The notes under the pieces: generated by a model
The model's input: only the letters and a program-made list of their open reading frames with translations
Database searches by the model: none
What the model was told of the DNA's origin: nothing
Assembly (NCBI GenBank): GCA_905234765.1
Contig: CAJOIF010000009.1
Span: 1-64,000, forward strand
DNA: 64,000 nucleotides
Source of the DNA: an uncultured Bacteroidales bacterium
Lineage (GTDB): Bacteria > Bacteroidota > Bacteroidia > Bacteroidales > F082
Direction: 5' to 3'
Shown here: one piece after another, positions 31,544-40,374 of the stretch
How positions within the stretch are numbered: the first letter of the stretch is position 1
Layout of the letters: each line of letters opens with the position of its first letter
Translations under genes and position numbers: made by a program

Positions 31544-32130
31544 TGTTTATCGGTTGGTTTGTTTTTGAATTTTTCAACCCAAAGCACCCACATCAAGAAG
31601 ATGATGAGGTAGAAGAACACCTTGAAGACGTAGTCGTGGGCAATATGGAAGGTGTTGGGGCCAGGCCATTGGATCATCATCAGCAGGATGCCGCAGATGC
31701 GCACCACATTGGTCCACTCGATGATAACCAGGCCGACGGGGATGTACCATGCCTTGTGTTTCCAAGGACCGGGGAAGATCAGCATCAGAAACAGCCAATG
31801 CAACCATTGCTTGAGACTGGCACATTCGGGGGCGACCACCACGTTGACAAAACCTCCTTCCTTGCTCAAGGCGGCGATGAGACGCCGGTCGGTAATCGTG
31901 GTGATGTCAATCCCAAAGACGTGTTGCAACACCCAGCATGATTCCTTGAAGACCCGATCCACCGACCAAAGACTCAACTTGTCGACAGCGCCTTTGATGG
32001 GCCAAAAGTCCAAAGCCAGCCAACCCAAATACAGGAAATGGAAGCCGAGGATGAGGATGATAAACAGCCCGACATCGACGGTGCTCCTGTTTTTCGGGTC
32101 ATTCAGGAACGCTTTAAAGGAGGTTTTCAT
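31540..32130 (-). CDS. Exosortase/archaeosortase family protein
   Basis: A 196-residue membrane protein with about five hydrophobic segments. The exosortase catalytic set is visible: C103 in PECASLKQWLHW, R144 in TNVVRICGIL, and H162/H165 in NTFHIAHDYVF. Exosortases are transpeptidase-like enzymes that cut a C-terminal sorting signal (PEP-CTERM or an equivalent) in envelope proteins and attach them to a carrier. No substrate with such a C-terminal signal and no glycan-assembly cluster is in the window. It is coupled by an ATGA overlap to the ROK gene. The subfamily cannot be assigned. Its -7 box lies 4 nt before the ATG. Confidence 0.85.
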   Translation of the reverse strand: MKTSFKAFLNDPKNRSTVDVGLFIILILGFHFLYLGWLALDFWPIKGAVDKLSLWSVDRVFKESCWVLQHVFGIDITTITDRRLIAALSKEGGFVNVVVAPECASLKQWLHWLFLMLIFPGPWKHKAWYIPVGLVIIEWTNVVRICGILLMMIQWPGPNTFHIAHDYVFKVFFYLIIFLMWVLWVEKFKNKPTDKQ

Positions 32131-32134
32131 GCAG

Positions 32135-32142
32135 CAAAATTA
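32135..32142 (-). promoter_or_regulatory. -7 box of the exosortase gene
   Basis: The reverse strand reads TAATTTTG, ending 4 nt before the start codon, which would make the transcript leaderless. Confidence 0.45.
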
Positions 32143-32154
32143 CTAAAAATGTTG

Positions 32155-32162
32155 TATTTTTG
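32155..32162 (+). promoter_or_regulatory. -7 box of the MscS gene
   Basis: TATTTTTG ends 20 nt before the ATG at 32183. It is 12 nt from the exosortase box on the other strand. Confidence 0.55.
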
Positions 32163-32182
32163 CAGCCTCAAACAAAAATACC

Positions 32183-33118
32183 ATGCTCGAGAATGACACC
32201 CTTATTGGAATCGACACCCTCACTGAACAGGTGAACGAGACCATCCAAAACGATTCCACGGTGCAAGCCATCACCGAAACCTACGAGATGTTGCGCGACA
32301 CCCCAGCCAGCGAGTGGGTGCCCCAACTGGTGCGTCAGTACCTGGTACCTTTCGGGATCAAACTGGTGGTGGCCATCCTCGTCCTCATCATCGGACGCTG
32401 GGTCATCAACTTGATCAAGAAATGGATGGCCAACGGCTTGATGAGTCGAAAGGGCGATCCGACCTTGCACAAGTTCCTCTCAAACCTGGTCGCGGTAGTG
32501 CTGAATTTCATTTTGATCATATTCATTATCAGTATCTTGGGAGTCAACACCTCATCGCTGGTCGCACTGCTGGCCTCCGCGGGACTGGCCATCGGCATGG
32601 CTTTGAGCGGCACCTTGCAGAACTTCGCTGGCGGCGTGGTCATCATGCTGTTCCGTCCCTTCAAAGTGGGCGACTTCATTGCCGCACAAGGACAAGAGGG
32701 CGTGGTGAAAGAGATTCAGATCTTCAATACCATCGTGCTGACGACTGACAACAAAGTCATCCACATCCCCAACGGCATCCTGTCGACAGGGGTCATGACC
32801 GTTTTCACCAAAGAAGAAACCCGACGGGTCGACTGGACAGTGTCCATCTCCTATGGCGACGACTACGACAAAGCCAAGGCAGTGCTCCTGAAACTCTGCA
32901 AAGACGATCCGAAGATCCTGAAAACCCCGGAGCCTTTTGTCGCCATCGGAGAACTGAATTCGAGTTCGGTCGACCTCAAATTGAGGGTCTGGGTGAAGTC
33001 GGCCGACTACTGGCCTGTGTTTTTCGGCATGAACGAAAAGGTCTATAAGACCCTACCGAACGAGGGCCTGCATTTCCCATTCCCGCAAGTCGATGTGCAT
33101 GTTGACCAGAAAAATTAA
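32183..33118 (+). CDS. Small-conductance mechanosensitive channel (MscS family)
   Basis: A 311-residue inner-membrane channel. An N-terminal soluble part (about 1-50) precedes three membrane segments; the pore-lining third helix is ALLASAGLAIGMALSGTLQN, rich in packed Gly and Ala as in MscS, followed by FRPFKVGDFI, the start of the beta domain. The cytoplasmic vestibule runs to the end. It opens under membrane tension and vents solutes in osmotic downshock. Stands alone, divergent from the exosortase gene. Confidence 0.92.
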   Translation: MLENDTLIGIDTLTEQVNETIQNDSTVQAITETYEMLRDTPASEWVPQLVRQYLVPFGIKLVVAILVLIIGRWVINLIKKWMANGLMSRKGDPTLHKFLSNLVAVVLNFILIIFIISILGVNTSSLVALLASAGLAIGMALSGTLQNFAGGVVIMLFRPFKVGDFIAAQGQEGVVKEIQIFNTIVLTTDNKVIHIPNGILSTGVMTVFTKEETRRVDWTVSISYGDDYDKAKAVLLKLCKDDPKILKTPEPFVAIGELNSSSVDLKLRVWVKSADYWPVFFGMNEKVYKTLPNEGLHFPFPQVDVHVDQKN

Positions 33119-33148
33119 AGTTTTTGTTGCAGATAAAAAAAATAGTTG

Positions 33149-33156
33149 TAATTTTG
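33149..33156 (+). promoter_or_regulatory. Promoter of rpmB
   Basis: TAATTTTG (-7) preceded by TTG at 33127-33129 (-33) with a 19-nt spacer, a near-ideal Bacteroidota promoter as expected for a ribosomal protein gene. Confidence 0.65.
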
Positions 33157-33205
33157 CGGTCCGTTTTGAAGAAAGACAATTGTTAACAATAAAGGAATCG
33201 AAGTC

Positions 33206-33448
33206 ATGTCAAAAGTTTGTCAAATCACAGGTAAGAAGACCATCACCGGCAACAACGTCTCTCACTCCAACAAGAGAACCAAGAGAACCTTTGAGCCGAA
33301 TCTGAAGATCAAGAAGTTCTACGTGCCGGAATGGGATGAGTGGGTGGTTCTGAAGGTCTCCGCCGCCGGTCTGCGCACCATCAACAAGAAAGGCGTCTAC
33401 CAAGCTATCATGGATGCCGACAGAGATGGCAATTTAAACCGTTATTAA
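33206..33448 (+). CDS. rpmB: 50S ribosomal protein L28
   Basis: An 80-residue protein beginning [20 protein letters not shown], the L28 signature, with the usual Lys/Arg-rich body and [13 protein letters not shown] near the end. It binds 23S rRNA near the L1 stalk base. In many Bacteroidota rpmB is followed by rpmG (L33) and a small conserved protein; here a terminator follows 24 nt after the stop, so it is monocistronic. Confidence 0.96.
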   Translation: MSKVCQITGKKTITGNNVSHSNKRTKRTFEPNLKIKKFYVPEWDEWVVLKVSAAGLRTINKKGVYQAIMDADRDGNLNRY

Positions 33449-33472
33449 TCCTCGATTAATAGAGATAAAAAC

Positions 33473-33505
33473 AGCTGCCGCGCATCCGCACGGCGGCTTT
33501 TTTTG
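33473..33505 (+). terminator. Intrinsic terminator of rpmB
   Basis: AGCTGCCG (33473-33480) pairs with CGGCGGCT (33491-33498), with one G-T wobble and a 10-nt loop, followed by a T-run (TTTTTTTG). Confidence 0.9.
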
Positions 33506-33544
33506 TTAGATATAATAAAACAGCGGATTTGTAGTTATTCACGT

Positions 33545-35992
33545 ATGCGCCTTAAGTTCACTCTTGTCATCCTGCTGTTCGTGTCATTCATGGCATCGGC
33601 ACAAAACCTGCCGACAGCAACGGTGTATGGCAAGGTGACCGACGAACAGAGCCATCCCATCGAGATGGCCAACGTGGTCGTGACCGACCTGCTGGTGGGA
33701 CAGACCACCAACAGCCGTGGCGCCTACGAACTGCAACTGCTGTCCGACACCACCTTGGTGATCAACTTCTCGTTCGTGGGCTACGAGACCAAACAAGTCG
33801 AAGTGCGCCTCAAACGCGGTGAGAAACGCAAACTTGACGTGGTGCTGAAATCCATGGCCACCGACTTGCCCGACGTGGTCATCAGCCACCGAGCCATCGA
33901 TGCGTCGAGTCTTACCCGCCTCGACGCCAAACAGGCCACCCTGCTCCCCTCCATGGGCGGTGGCATTGAGAACCTCATCAAAACCCTTCCCGGCGTCATC
34001 TCCAACAACGAACTCAGCTCACAATACACTGTGCGAGGTGGCAACTTCGACGAAAACCTGATCTACGTCAATGGCATCGAGATTTACCGACCCTTCCTGG
34101 TCGGCTCGGGACAACAAGAAGGACTCTCCTTCGTCAACTCGCGCCTGGTCAACAACATCGAGTTCTCCGCCGGAGGATTCGCTGTGGAATATGGCGACAA
34201 AATGTCGTCGGTGCTTGACGTCACCTACAAAAAACCCCGTGAGACCGCCGGATCGCTGACCCTGAGCCTGCTCGGCGCCGAAGCCCATGTGGAAGGCGTT
34301 ACCGGCAACGACAAGTTCAGCTACCTCATAGGCGCCCGCTATAAAAACACGGCCATCGCCCTCAACCTGATGGATACCAAAGGCTCCTACCGTCCCAACT
34401 TCACCGACGTGCAGGCGCTTTTCCACTATAAACTGAGCGAGAAATGGGATCTCTCCCTGCTGGGTTACTACTCCCGAAACCAATACTACCTGAAACCCCA
34501 GTCCTCATCGGCCGAAACGGGTATGATCAACGCAGTGCTGCGTCTGGATGTCTATTTCGAGGGCCAAGAACTGGACAACTACACCACTGGCCTGGGTGCG
34601 GCCTCCTTCGAATACAAACCCAACCAAGACCTAAGCCTGAAGTTCATTGCTTCGGCCTATTCCGCCTATGAGACGGAGACCTACGACATCCTTGGCGAAT
34701 ACTGGCTGGGCCAGGTGGAAACCAACTTGGGCTCGGAACAGCAAGGCAATGTGATCTCCAACATGGGTACCGGCGTCTATCTCAACCACGCCCGCAACTC
34801 GTTCTACGCACAAGTGTACAACTTCGACCATAAAGGCACCAAAGTCAATGGCCAGAATGTGTTCAAGTGGGGCGTCCGATACCAAAGACAGAACGTCGAC
34901 GACGTGGTCAACGAATGGAACGTGGTCGACTCGGCCGGCTACAACCTGCCGCATCCATCTGACGACCCTGGAACCATGCCGCTCCAAATCCCTGATATTG
35001 AAGTAGATGTATTTCATAGAGCGCATAATACACTGGGTATCAATAATATAGATGGATACATCCAGCAATCGCTGACTTTCCCCGTGCGCAACGATGGGGA
35101 AATAGTGGTGACGGGCGGACTTCGTGCCAATTACTGGGGATATAACAACAAGGCCTATGTCAGTCCCCGCGCCGGCATCGCCTATAAACCCGAGACCGAA
35201 GGCCGTGACTTGGTATTTCGCCTGTCGGGTGGCGTGTATAACCAAACGCCATTCTATCGCGAGATCCGTAACCGTGACGGCTCGCTCTATCGTGACGCCG
35301 ACGTGCAGAAGTCGTATCAGGTGATTTTGGGCAGCGACTATAAGTTCCGTGCCTGGGGCCGTCCCTTCATCTTGACTTCGGAAGCTTACTACAAATACCT
35401 GAAGAACGTCATCCCTTACGACATCGACAACGTCCGCATCCGTTACTATGCCGACCAAAAGGCCAAAGGCTATGCCACGGGATTGGACTTCAAGATCAAC
35501 GGCGAGTTTGTAAAAGGCATCGACAGTTGGGCAAGCCTCTCCTTGATGCGTACACGCGAGGTGATCGACGGTGACACCGCAGGGTGGCATTACCGTCCCT
35601 CGAACCAACTGGCGAGCTTCTCCCTGTTCTTCCAGGACTATATCCCCAATGCCCCGACGTGGAAGGTGAACCTCACCTTGACTTTCGGCACGGGCATGCC
35701 CGTCAACGATCCGGTAGCAGGCCATTACTCCCCCTTCAAGTTCTATCCACCCTACCGCCGCGTCGACATCGGCTTCGTAAAGCAGCTCATCAACGAAGGC
35801 AGCAGCTTCAGCAAGGGCAACCCGCTGAATTATGTGAAGAACATGTACGTGAGCGTGGAGGTGTTCAACTTGCTGAACATCTCCAACACGGTGTCGTACA
35901 CCTGGGTGAAGGACGTGTACAACCAATCATGGGGGATCAACAGTTATTTGACCCCCCGTTATGTAAACCTGAAACTGGTTACGGAATTCTAA
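33545..35992 (+). CDS. TonB-dependent receptor with CarboxypepD_reg-like domain
   Basis: An 815-residue outer-membrane receptor from the ATG at 33545, which starts a clean signal peptide (MRLKFTLVILLFVSFMASA); the frame opens 42 nt earlier but crosses the rpmB terminator. Residues about 22-105 are the carboxypeptidase-regulatory-like domain (ATVYGKVTDEQSHPIEMANV), about 130-240 the plug (LIKTLPGVISNNELSSQYTV, RGGNFDENLIYVNG), and the rest the barrel. No SusD partner and no linked substrate genes. It overlaps the convergent M24B gene by 4 nt. Ligand unknown. Confidence 0.92.
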   Translation: MRLKFTLVILLFVSFMASAQNLPTATVYGKVTDEQSHPIEMANVVVTDLLVGQTTNSRGAYELQLLSDTTLVINFSFVGYETKQVEVRLKRGEKRKLDVVLKSMATDLPDVVISHRAIDASSLTRLDAKQATLLPSMGGGIENLIKTLPGVISNNELSSQYTVRGGNFDENLIYVNGIEIYRPFLVGSGQQEGLSFVNSRLVNNIEFSAGGFAVEYGDKMSSVLDVTYKKPRETAGSLTLSLLGAEAHVEGVTGNDKFSYLIGARYKNTAIALNLMDTKGSYRPNFTDVQALFHYKLSEKWDLSLLGYYSRNQYYLKPQSSSAETGMINAVLRLDVYFEGQELDNYTTGLGAASFEYKPNQDLSLKFIASAYSAYETETYDILGEYWLGQVETNLGSEQQGNVISNMGTGVYLNHARNSFYAQVYNFDHKGTKVNGQNVFKWGVRYQRQNVDDVVNEWNVVDSAGYNLPHPSDDPGTMPLQIPDIEVDVFHRAHNTLGINNIDGYIQQSLTFPVRNDGEIVVTGGLRANYWGYNNKAYVSPRAGIAYKPETEGRDLVFRLSGGVYNQTPFYREIRNRDGSLYRDADVQKSYQVILGSDYKFRAWGRPFILTSEAYYKYLKNVIPYDIDNVRIRYYADQKAKGYATGLDFKINGEFVKGIDSWASLSLMRTREVIDGDTAGWHYRPSNQLASFSLFFQDYIPNAPTWKVNLTLTFGTGMPVNDPVAGHYSPFKFYPPYRRVDIGFVKQLINEGSSFSKGNPLNYVKNMYVSVEVFNLLNISNTVSYTWVKDVYNQSWGINSYLTPRYVNLKLVTEF

Positions 35993-37410
35993 TACAGTCC
36001 CGGCATCTTGATCCATTCGCGGCCTTGGGCACACATGTCCTCGACCTCGGCAACGGTCTTGGGAATCGGCCGACCCAAGATACGGCAGCCGTCCTCGGTG
36101 ATGAGCAGGTCGTCTTCAATGCGGATGCCTCCGAAGTCCTTGTAGGTCTCCAGCTTGTCGTAGTTGATGAATTCCTTGAACTTGCCTTCGGCCTTCCACA
36201 TGTCGATCAAGGTGGGGATGAAATAGATGCCAGGCTCGTCGGTGACCACAAAACCGGGTTTTAAAGTCTTACCGCAGCGCAAGCCGCTGAAGCCCAACTT
36301 AGTGGAACGTGGCGTGATCTCATCATAGCCGACGTAGGTCTCGCCGAGACCTTCCATGTCGTGCACATCCATGCCCAGCATGTGACCCAATCCGTGAGGC
36401 ATGAAGAGCCAGTGGGCGCCGTTCATCAGAGCCTCGTCCACATCACCCTTCATCAGGCCGACGGCTTTCAAGCCTTCAATCAAAGTGCGGCAGGCCAGGG
36501 TGTGCATGGTCATATAAGGCATATGGGGACGGGTGTGGGCAGCTACCTCCATATTGGCCTTCAGGACGATTTCGTAGATCTCGCGCTGGCGCTGGTTGAA
36601 TTTGCCCCCCACAGGAGTGGTGCGGGTGAAGTCGGAGGCATAGTAGTTCTCCGTCTCGGCACCGGCATCGCACACCATCATGCGACCCTCCTTCAACACG
36701 TTGTGATGGCCGTGGTTGTGCAACGTCTGACCGTCGACACTGAGGATGACAGGGAAGGAGACGGGGCCTCCGCCAGAGAGCGACAAACCCTCGACCACCC
36801 CGGCAATCTCTTGTTCGACCATACCCGGCTTGCACATCTTCATGGCAGTGGTGTGCATGTAATAGGCGGTATTGGCGGCACGTTCCATCTCGGCAATCTC
36901 GAGCTCGCTCTTCACCTCGCGCATGGCGATGACAGCCTTGATGAGTTCCAGGCTGACAAAGTCCGACACCTTATTTATGTTACAGTTGAGCCATTCGGCA
37001 CATTGGATCTTGGTGTCGCCACGATAGGTGGGCAACATGTGAACCTTGCGACCTTTTGCGATGGCTTGTTGCAAATACTCGCCAAAACGGTTGAAGTCGC
37101 GGCAGTCGGTAATGCCGATGCGCTCGCCCTGCTCCTTCAACGAAGGCAACGGACCACACCAAATCACGTCGTCGATGGTGACATCCACGCCGAAAAGAAT
37201 CTCATCACCGCTCTCAAAGTCGATGACGCCGACCATGTCAGGGTGATTCAATCCGAAATAATAAGAGAAATTGCTGTCCTGACGGTAAATGTAAGTGTTG
37301 TCGGGATAGTTGAACGGTGCTTCGTTGTTGGCAGGAAAGAAGGCAATGCCCGTGTTGAGCATCTTTTTCAAAGTGGCCCTGCGGCCAGCATAAACGTCTT
37401 TATTGAACAT
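35989..37410 (-). CDS. Aminopeptidase P family protein (M24B), longer paralogue
   Basis: A 473-residue metallopeptidase that removes an N-terminal residue before proline. The five metal ligands of the pita-bread fold are present: D248 and D260 (VCDAG, ASDFTRTTP), H343 (HGLGHMLGMDVHD), E392 (VTDEPGIYF) and E432 (GGIRIEDDLLI). The N-terminal creatinase-like domain has the usual YRQDSNFSYYFGLNHPD. Cytoplasmic, with no signal peptide. A second, shorter member of the same family lies at 39094-40311. Confidence 0.92.
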   Translation of the reverse strand: MFNKDVYAGRRATLKKMLNTGIAFFPANNEAPFNYPDNTYIYRQDSNFSYYFGLNHPDMVGVIDFESGDEILFGVDVTIDDVIWCGPLPSLKEQGERIGITDCRDFNRFGEYLQQAIAKGRKVHMLPTYRGDTKIQCAEWLNCNINKVSDFVSLELIKAVIAMREVKSELEIAEMERAANTAYYMHTTAMKMCKPGMVEQEIAGVVEGLSLSGGGPVSFPVILSVDGQTLHNHGHHNVLKEGRMMVCDAGAETENYYASDFTRTTPVGGKFNQRQREIYEIVLKANMEVAAHTRPHMPYMTMHTLACRTLIEGLKAVGLMKGDVDEALMNGAHWLFMPHGLGHMLGMDVHDMEGLGETYVGYDEITPRSTKLGFSGLRCGKTLKPGFVVTDEPGIYFIPTLIDMWKAEGKFKEFINYDKLETYKDFGGIRIEDDLLITEDGCRILGRPIPKTVAEVEDMCAQGREWIKMPGLY

Positions 37411-37450
37411 TTGTTGAATGATTGGTTGTTGAATTGTTGAATTGTTGGGG
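37411..37450. repeat. Short tandem repeat (TGTTGAAT units) ahead of the M24B gene
   Basis: Three to five degenerate units, mostly 8 nt (TGTTGAAT, GATTGGT, TGTTGAAT, TGTTGAAT, TGTTGGGG), fill the leader between the -7 box and the start codon. Similar in style to the heptamer repeats elsewhere. Confidence 0.6.
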
Positions 37451-37458
37451 CAAAGATA
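37451..37458 (-). promoter_or_regulatory. -7 box of the longer M24B gene
   Basis: The reverse strand reads TATCTTTG, 40 nt upstream of the ATG, with the short repeat lying in the predicted leader. Confidence 0.55.
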
Positions 37459-37542
37459 ATGTTTTTTTCCATTATTAAAAAGGTGATCGAATATTTTTAA
37501 AAATTTTAAAAAAATATTGAGTTATATTAATTAAAAATGTAT

Positions 37543-37550
37543 TATCTTTG
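37543..37550 (+). promoter_or_regulatory. -7 box of the methyltransferase gene
   Basis: TATCTTTG ends 22 nt before the ATG at 37573, in an AT-rich stretch (about 37460-37560). It argues against the upstream ATG at 37537, which precedes the box. Confidence 0.6.
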
Positions 37551-37572
37551 CCATCGTTTTAGTAAGAATCCT

Positions 37573-39138
37573 ATGAAAAGAAAAACCGCAACCCTACAGA
37601 ATCCCTCTCTTTCAGAGGCTGCACGCCTCTTTCAAGTGGCTCGCGAAACCATCGCCAATTGGGTGAGAGAAGGCTATCTGGAACTGGATGGCCGGAACCA
37701 TGTCACTCAGCAGAGCTTGAAGAAATTCCAGGAAAACTATGCCGGAAAAGTGAAGTTGCGTGCCAGGGCCAACAAACTGCACAAAAAAGGCGTTGACATG
37801 GAGGATGTCAACGATATCATTAAAGAAGCCTTGGAACAAGAGCCGTTCGATCGTTCGATTGGCGACCGGTATGAACAGATGCTCTCCGAATCGCACAAAA
37901 ACAAGGAGGGGATTTGCTACACGCCTTCGTGGATCGTGGATGATATGATGAACGAAGTGGAGTTCAACAACTCCCAACTGTTTCTGGATCCTTGCTGCGG
38001 TACGGGCAACTTCCTTGTCAAAGCCTTGGAAAACGGCATCCTACCCGAAAACCTTTACGGCTTCGACACCGATCCCATCGCCGTGCTGATCGCCCAAAGA
38101 CGCATCAAGGAACTGACTGGTCGTGAAGCCCCCCATGTGGTCTGTGCCGACTTCTTGAAGGAAAGCACCGAACTGCCAGTTCGTTTCGACCTCGTGTTCA
38201 CCAATCCGCCTTGGGGAAAGAAATTGCCTAAAGACGAACGGACCAAGGTGGCAAGGCAATATCACTCAGGCAATAGCACCGACACTTGCTCGCTCTTCCT
38301 GTTCGCCATCCTCTCGGTGCTCAAAGAAGATGGCTCCGCAAGCGTGTTGATGCCCGAGTCGTTTTTCAACATCGCCGTGTATGAAAACGCCCGGGAGACA
38401 ATGCTCAAAAAGACCTTGATGCAAATCTCCGACTATGGGAAACCGTTCGGCAACATGTATTCGGCCTGCGCCATTGGCTTCAGAAACACCCCGCCTGACG
38501 ATCACCATCAAGTAACCTGTAGCGATGGCTGTTATGTGTACAGCCGTACTCAAAAGAGTTTCATGGAGATGCCGAAACACATCTTGAATTACTGGACCAA
38601 CGCCAAGGAGATGTACTATATCGAGCAATTGCTGAAACAGCCTTATCTCACCCTGCAAGGCCACGCCAACTGGGGTCTGGGCATCGTCACAGGCAACAAC
38701 GCCGAGCTCTGCAAATCAGTGCGGAAAAGAAGCTACGAACCCGTATACCGTGGCTCGGATATCCTTCCGGATGGGATGAAGGAGGCCTCCCTGTTCCTCA
38801 ACCCCAAGGACTTCCCTCGCTATCAGCAAATGGCTTCGCTGAGGATGCTCAACGCCCCAGTCAAACTGATCTATCGATTCATCTCCAGTAAGTTGGTGTT
38901 CTTTTGCGATACGCAGCAACGTTATATCCTCAACAGCGCCAATATGCTGGTACTCGACAACGACTTCCCGCTGACGTCGCAAGAATTGGCCAACATCATG
39001 AACAGCCCCCTCACCAATTGGCTCTTCAACCAACTGTTTCACACCCACAAGGTGCTGAAAGGCGATTTGGAACGATTGCCGATTATTACCGACCTAGCGT
39101 TGCATCGCAGCTTCAATCTCTTCGATCTCAATAGGTAA
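37573..39138 (+). CDS. N6-adenine DNA methyltransferase with N-terminal helix-turn-helix
   Basis: A 521-residue protein. Residues about 10-52 form a MerR/excisionase-like helix-turn-helix (LSEAARLFQVARETIANWVR). The methyltransferase core has motif X (GICYTPSW), motif I D139-PCCGTGN (SAM binding) and motif IV N211-PPW214 (catalytic, gamma/TaqI-Eco57I class). Residues about 380-520 resemble a TaqI-like specificity region (GHANWGLGIVTGNN, then YRGSDILPDG). No restriction gene is adjacent, so it is an orphan. Modification of adenine in DNA is expected; the recognition site is unknown. It sits between two M24B peptidase genes and overlaps the second by 45 nt, tail to tail. Confidence 0.85.
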   Translation: MKRKTATLQNPSLSEAARLFQVARETIANWVREGYLELDGRNHVTQQSLKKFQENYAGKVKLRARANKLHKKGVDMEDVNDIIKEALEQEPFDRSIGDRYEQMLSESHKNKEGICYTPSWIVDDMMNEVEFNNSQLFLDPCCGTGNFLVKALENGILPENLYGFDTDPIAVLIAQRRIKELTGREAPHVVCADFLKESTELPVRFDLVFTNPPWGKKLPKDERTKVARQYHSGNSTDTCSLFLFAILSVLKEDGSASVLMPESFFNIAVYENARETMLKKTLMQISDYGKPFGNMYSACAIGFRNTPPDDHHQVTCSDGCYVYSRTQKSFMEMPKHILNYWTNAKEMYYIEQLLKQPYLTLQGHANWGLGIVTGNNAELCKSVRKRSYEPVYRGSDILPDGMKEASLFLNPKDFPRYQQMASLRMLNAPVKLIYRFISSKLVFFCDTQQRYILNSANMLVLDNDFPLTSQELANIMNSPLTNWLFNQLFHTHKVLKGDLERLPIITDLALHRSFNLFDLNR

Positions 39139-40311
39139 TCCGGCAAATAGGTTGACGGGTTCGCCTTCCGTGATGAGCAGGTCGTTCTCGATGCGGATGC
39201 CGATACCCTCCTCGCGGATGTACATCCCAGGTTCGCAGGTGAGGATCATGCCAGGAGCAAAAGGCTTGAACTTGTCGACACTGTCGTGCACGTCGAGGCC
39301 GATATGGTGCGACACGCCGTGGATCAGGTATTTGCTGTTCTCGCCCATGAGGCGCTTGGCGGCTTCGTTGATCTCGTTGATGCAGTGGCCGGGACGGTAG
39401 AGCTGGGTGATCTCCTTCATCACCTCGAGGACGATGCTGTAGCATTCCTTTTGCCTTGGCGTGAACTTGCCGTTGACAGGGATGGTGCGACTTAGGTCGG
39501 AGGAATAGTTCAAGAACTCACAACCGATGTCGAAAAGCAGCAAGTCGCCGTCGTGAAGCCGACTCTGGTTTTTGGAGTAATGCAGGCAACAAGCGTTTTT
39601 GCCCCCTGCGATGATGGGTGCATAGGCATGGCCGGTGGCGTTGTTTTGCTTGAAGACGTATTCAATCTCAGCCTGCACCTCGTATTCGTACATGTCGGGT
39701 TTCACTGTGGCCAGGCAACGCCGGAAAGCCTTCGAGGTGATGTCACAAGCTTGCTGGGTGACGGCAATCTCCTCGGCCGATTTCACCATGCGCATCGCAT
39801 TGAGGATGGGGGCGGTCCGACCATATTGATGCATCGGGTACAACTCCCTGACCTTCTTGACGAATCGTTGCTGGAGGGTCTCAACGGCACATTCGTATTT
39901 TGGGTATTCGTAGCTGTTGAGAAAAATGGTGTCGCCGTAGCCGGAGAAGGCAATGTCGTTCAAAGTCATCCAAAAAGTGTCGCTGCCTTTCACTGTCTTT
40001 ATCCCGGAGAGTTCAGTTGCATGTTGGGCATCGAGCATCTCGCCCTGCCAGGTGGCTTTCACCTCGTCGTAAGGCTCGATGAAGAGAATCTGACGAAAGC
40101 TTTCGTCGGGATAGTCGGGAGCGATGAGCAAGAAGGCGTTCTCCTCGTTGATGCCCGTGAGGTAGAAGAAGTCGGACTGCTGACGGAATGGAAAAAATTG
40201 GTCGCCATTGCGGGGCATGGACTCGTTGGCGGTGAAAACGGCAATGGACTTGGGCGGTAGCTGGGCAGCCAGCTTGGCCCTGTTATTAATGAATAGGTGT
40301 GCAGGAATCAT
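39094..40311 (-). CDS. Aminopeptidase P family protein (M24B), shorter paralogue
   Basis: A 405-residue Xaa-Pro aminopeptidase-like enzyme with an aminopeptidase-P N-terminal domain (SIAVFTANESMPRNGDQFFP, RQQSDFFYLTGI). Metal ligands: D261, D272 (FDIGCEF, SSDLSRTIP), H335 or H336 (HGVSHHIGLDVHD), E360 (TCEPGMYI) and E375 (IRIENDLLI). Probably cytoplasmic processing of proline-containing peptides. Its last 45 nt overlap the end of the methyltransferase gene on the other strand. Confidence 0.92.
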   Translation of the reverse strand: MIPAHLFINNRAKLAAQLPPKSIAVFTANESMPRNGDQFFPFRQQSDFFYLTGINEENAFLLIAPDYPDESFRQILFIEPYDEVKATWQGEMLDAQHATELSGIKTVKGSDTFWMTLNDIAFSGYGDTIFLNSYEYPKYECAVETLQQRFVKKVRELYPMHQYGRTAPILNAMRMVKSAEEIAVTQQACDITSKAFRRCLATVKPDMYEYEVQAEIEYVFKQNNATGHAYAPIIAGGKNACCLHYSKNQSRLHDGDLLLFDIGCEFLNYSSDLSRTIPVNGKFTPRQKECYSIVLEVMKEITQLYRPGHCINEINEAAKRLMGENSKYLIHGVSHHIGLDVHDSVDKFKPFAPGMILTCEPGMYIREEGIGIRIENDLLITEGEPVNLFAGLPIEIEEIEAAMQR

Positions 40312-40334
40312 GTAGTTTGAATGTTAGTGGGTGA

Positions 40335-40342
40335 CAAAGATA
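40335..40342 (-). promoter_or_regulatory. -7 box of the shorter M24B gene
   Basis: The reverse strand reads TATCTTTG, 23 nt before the ATG at 40311 and directly after the terminator of the upstream barrel operon. Confidence 0.5.
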
Positions 40343-40344
40343 AG

Positions 40345-40374
40345 AAAAAAGGCGGAAGATGTGCATCTCCCGCC
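40345..40374 (-). terminator. Intrinsic terminator of the outer-membrane barrel operon
   Basis: GGCGGAAGATG (40351-40361) pairs with CATCTCCCGCC (40364-40374), one wobble; on the reverse strand the stem is followed by TTTTTTCTTA. Confidence 0.9.

Noticed and set aside
34631..35926. A 431-codon open frame on the reverse strand inside the TonB-receptor gene
   Set aside because: It is antiparallel to a well-supported receptor, has no recognisable motif, and its length is due to biased third positions in the GC-rich gene.
36361..37440. A 359-codon plus-strand frame across the M24B gene
   Set aside because: Antisense shadow rich in His and Val; no motif or promoter.
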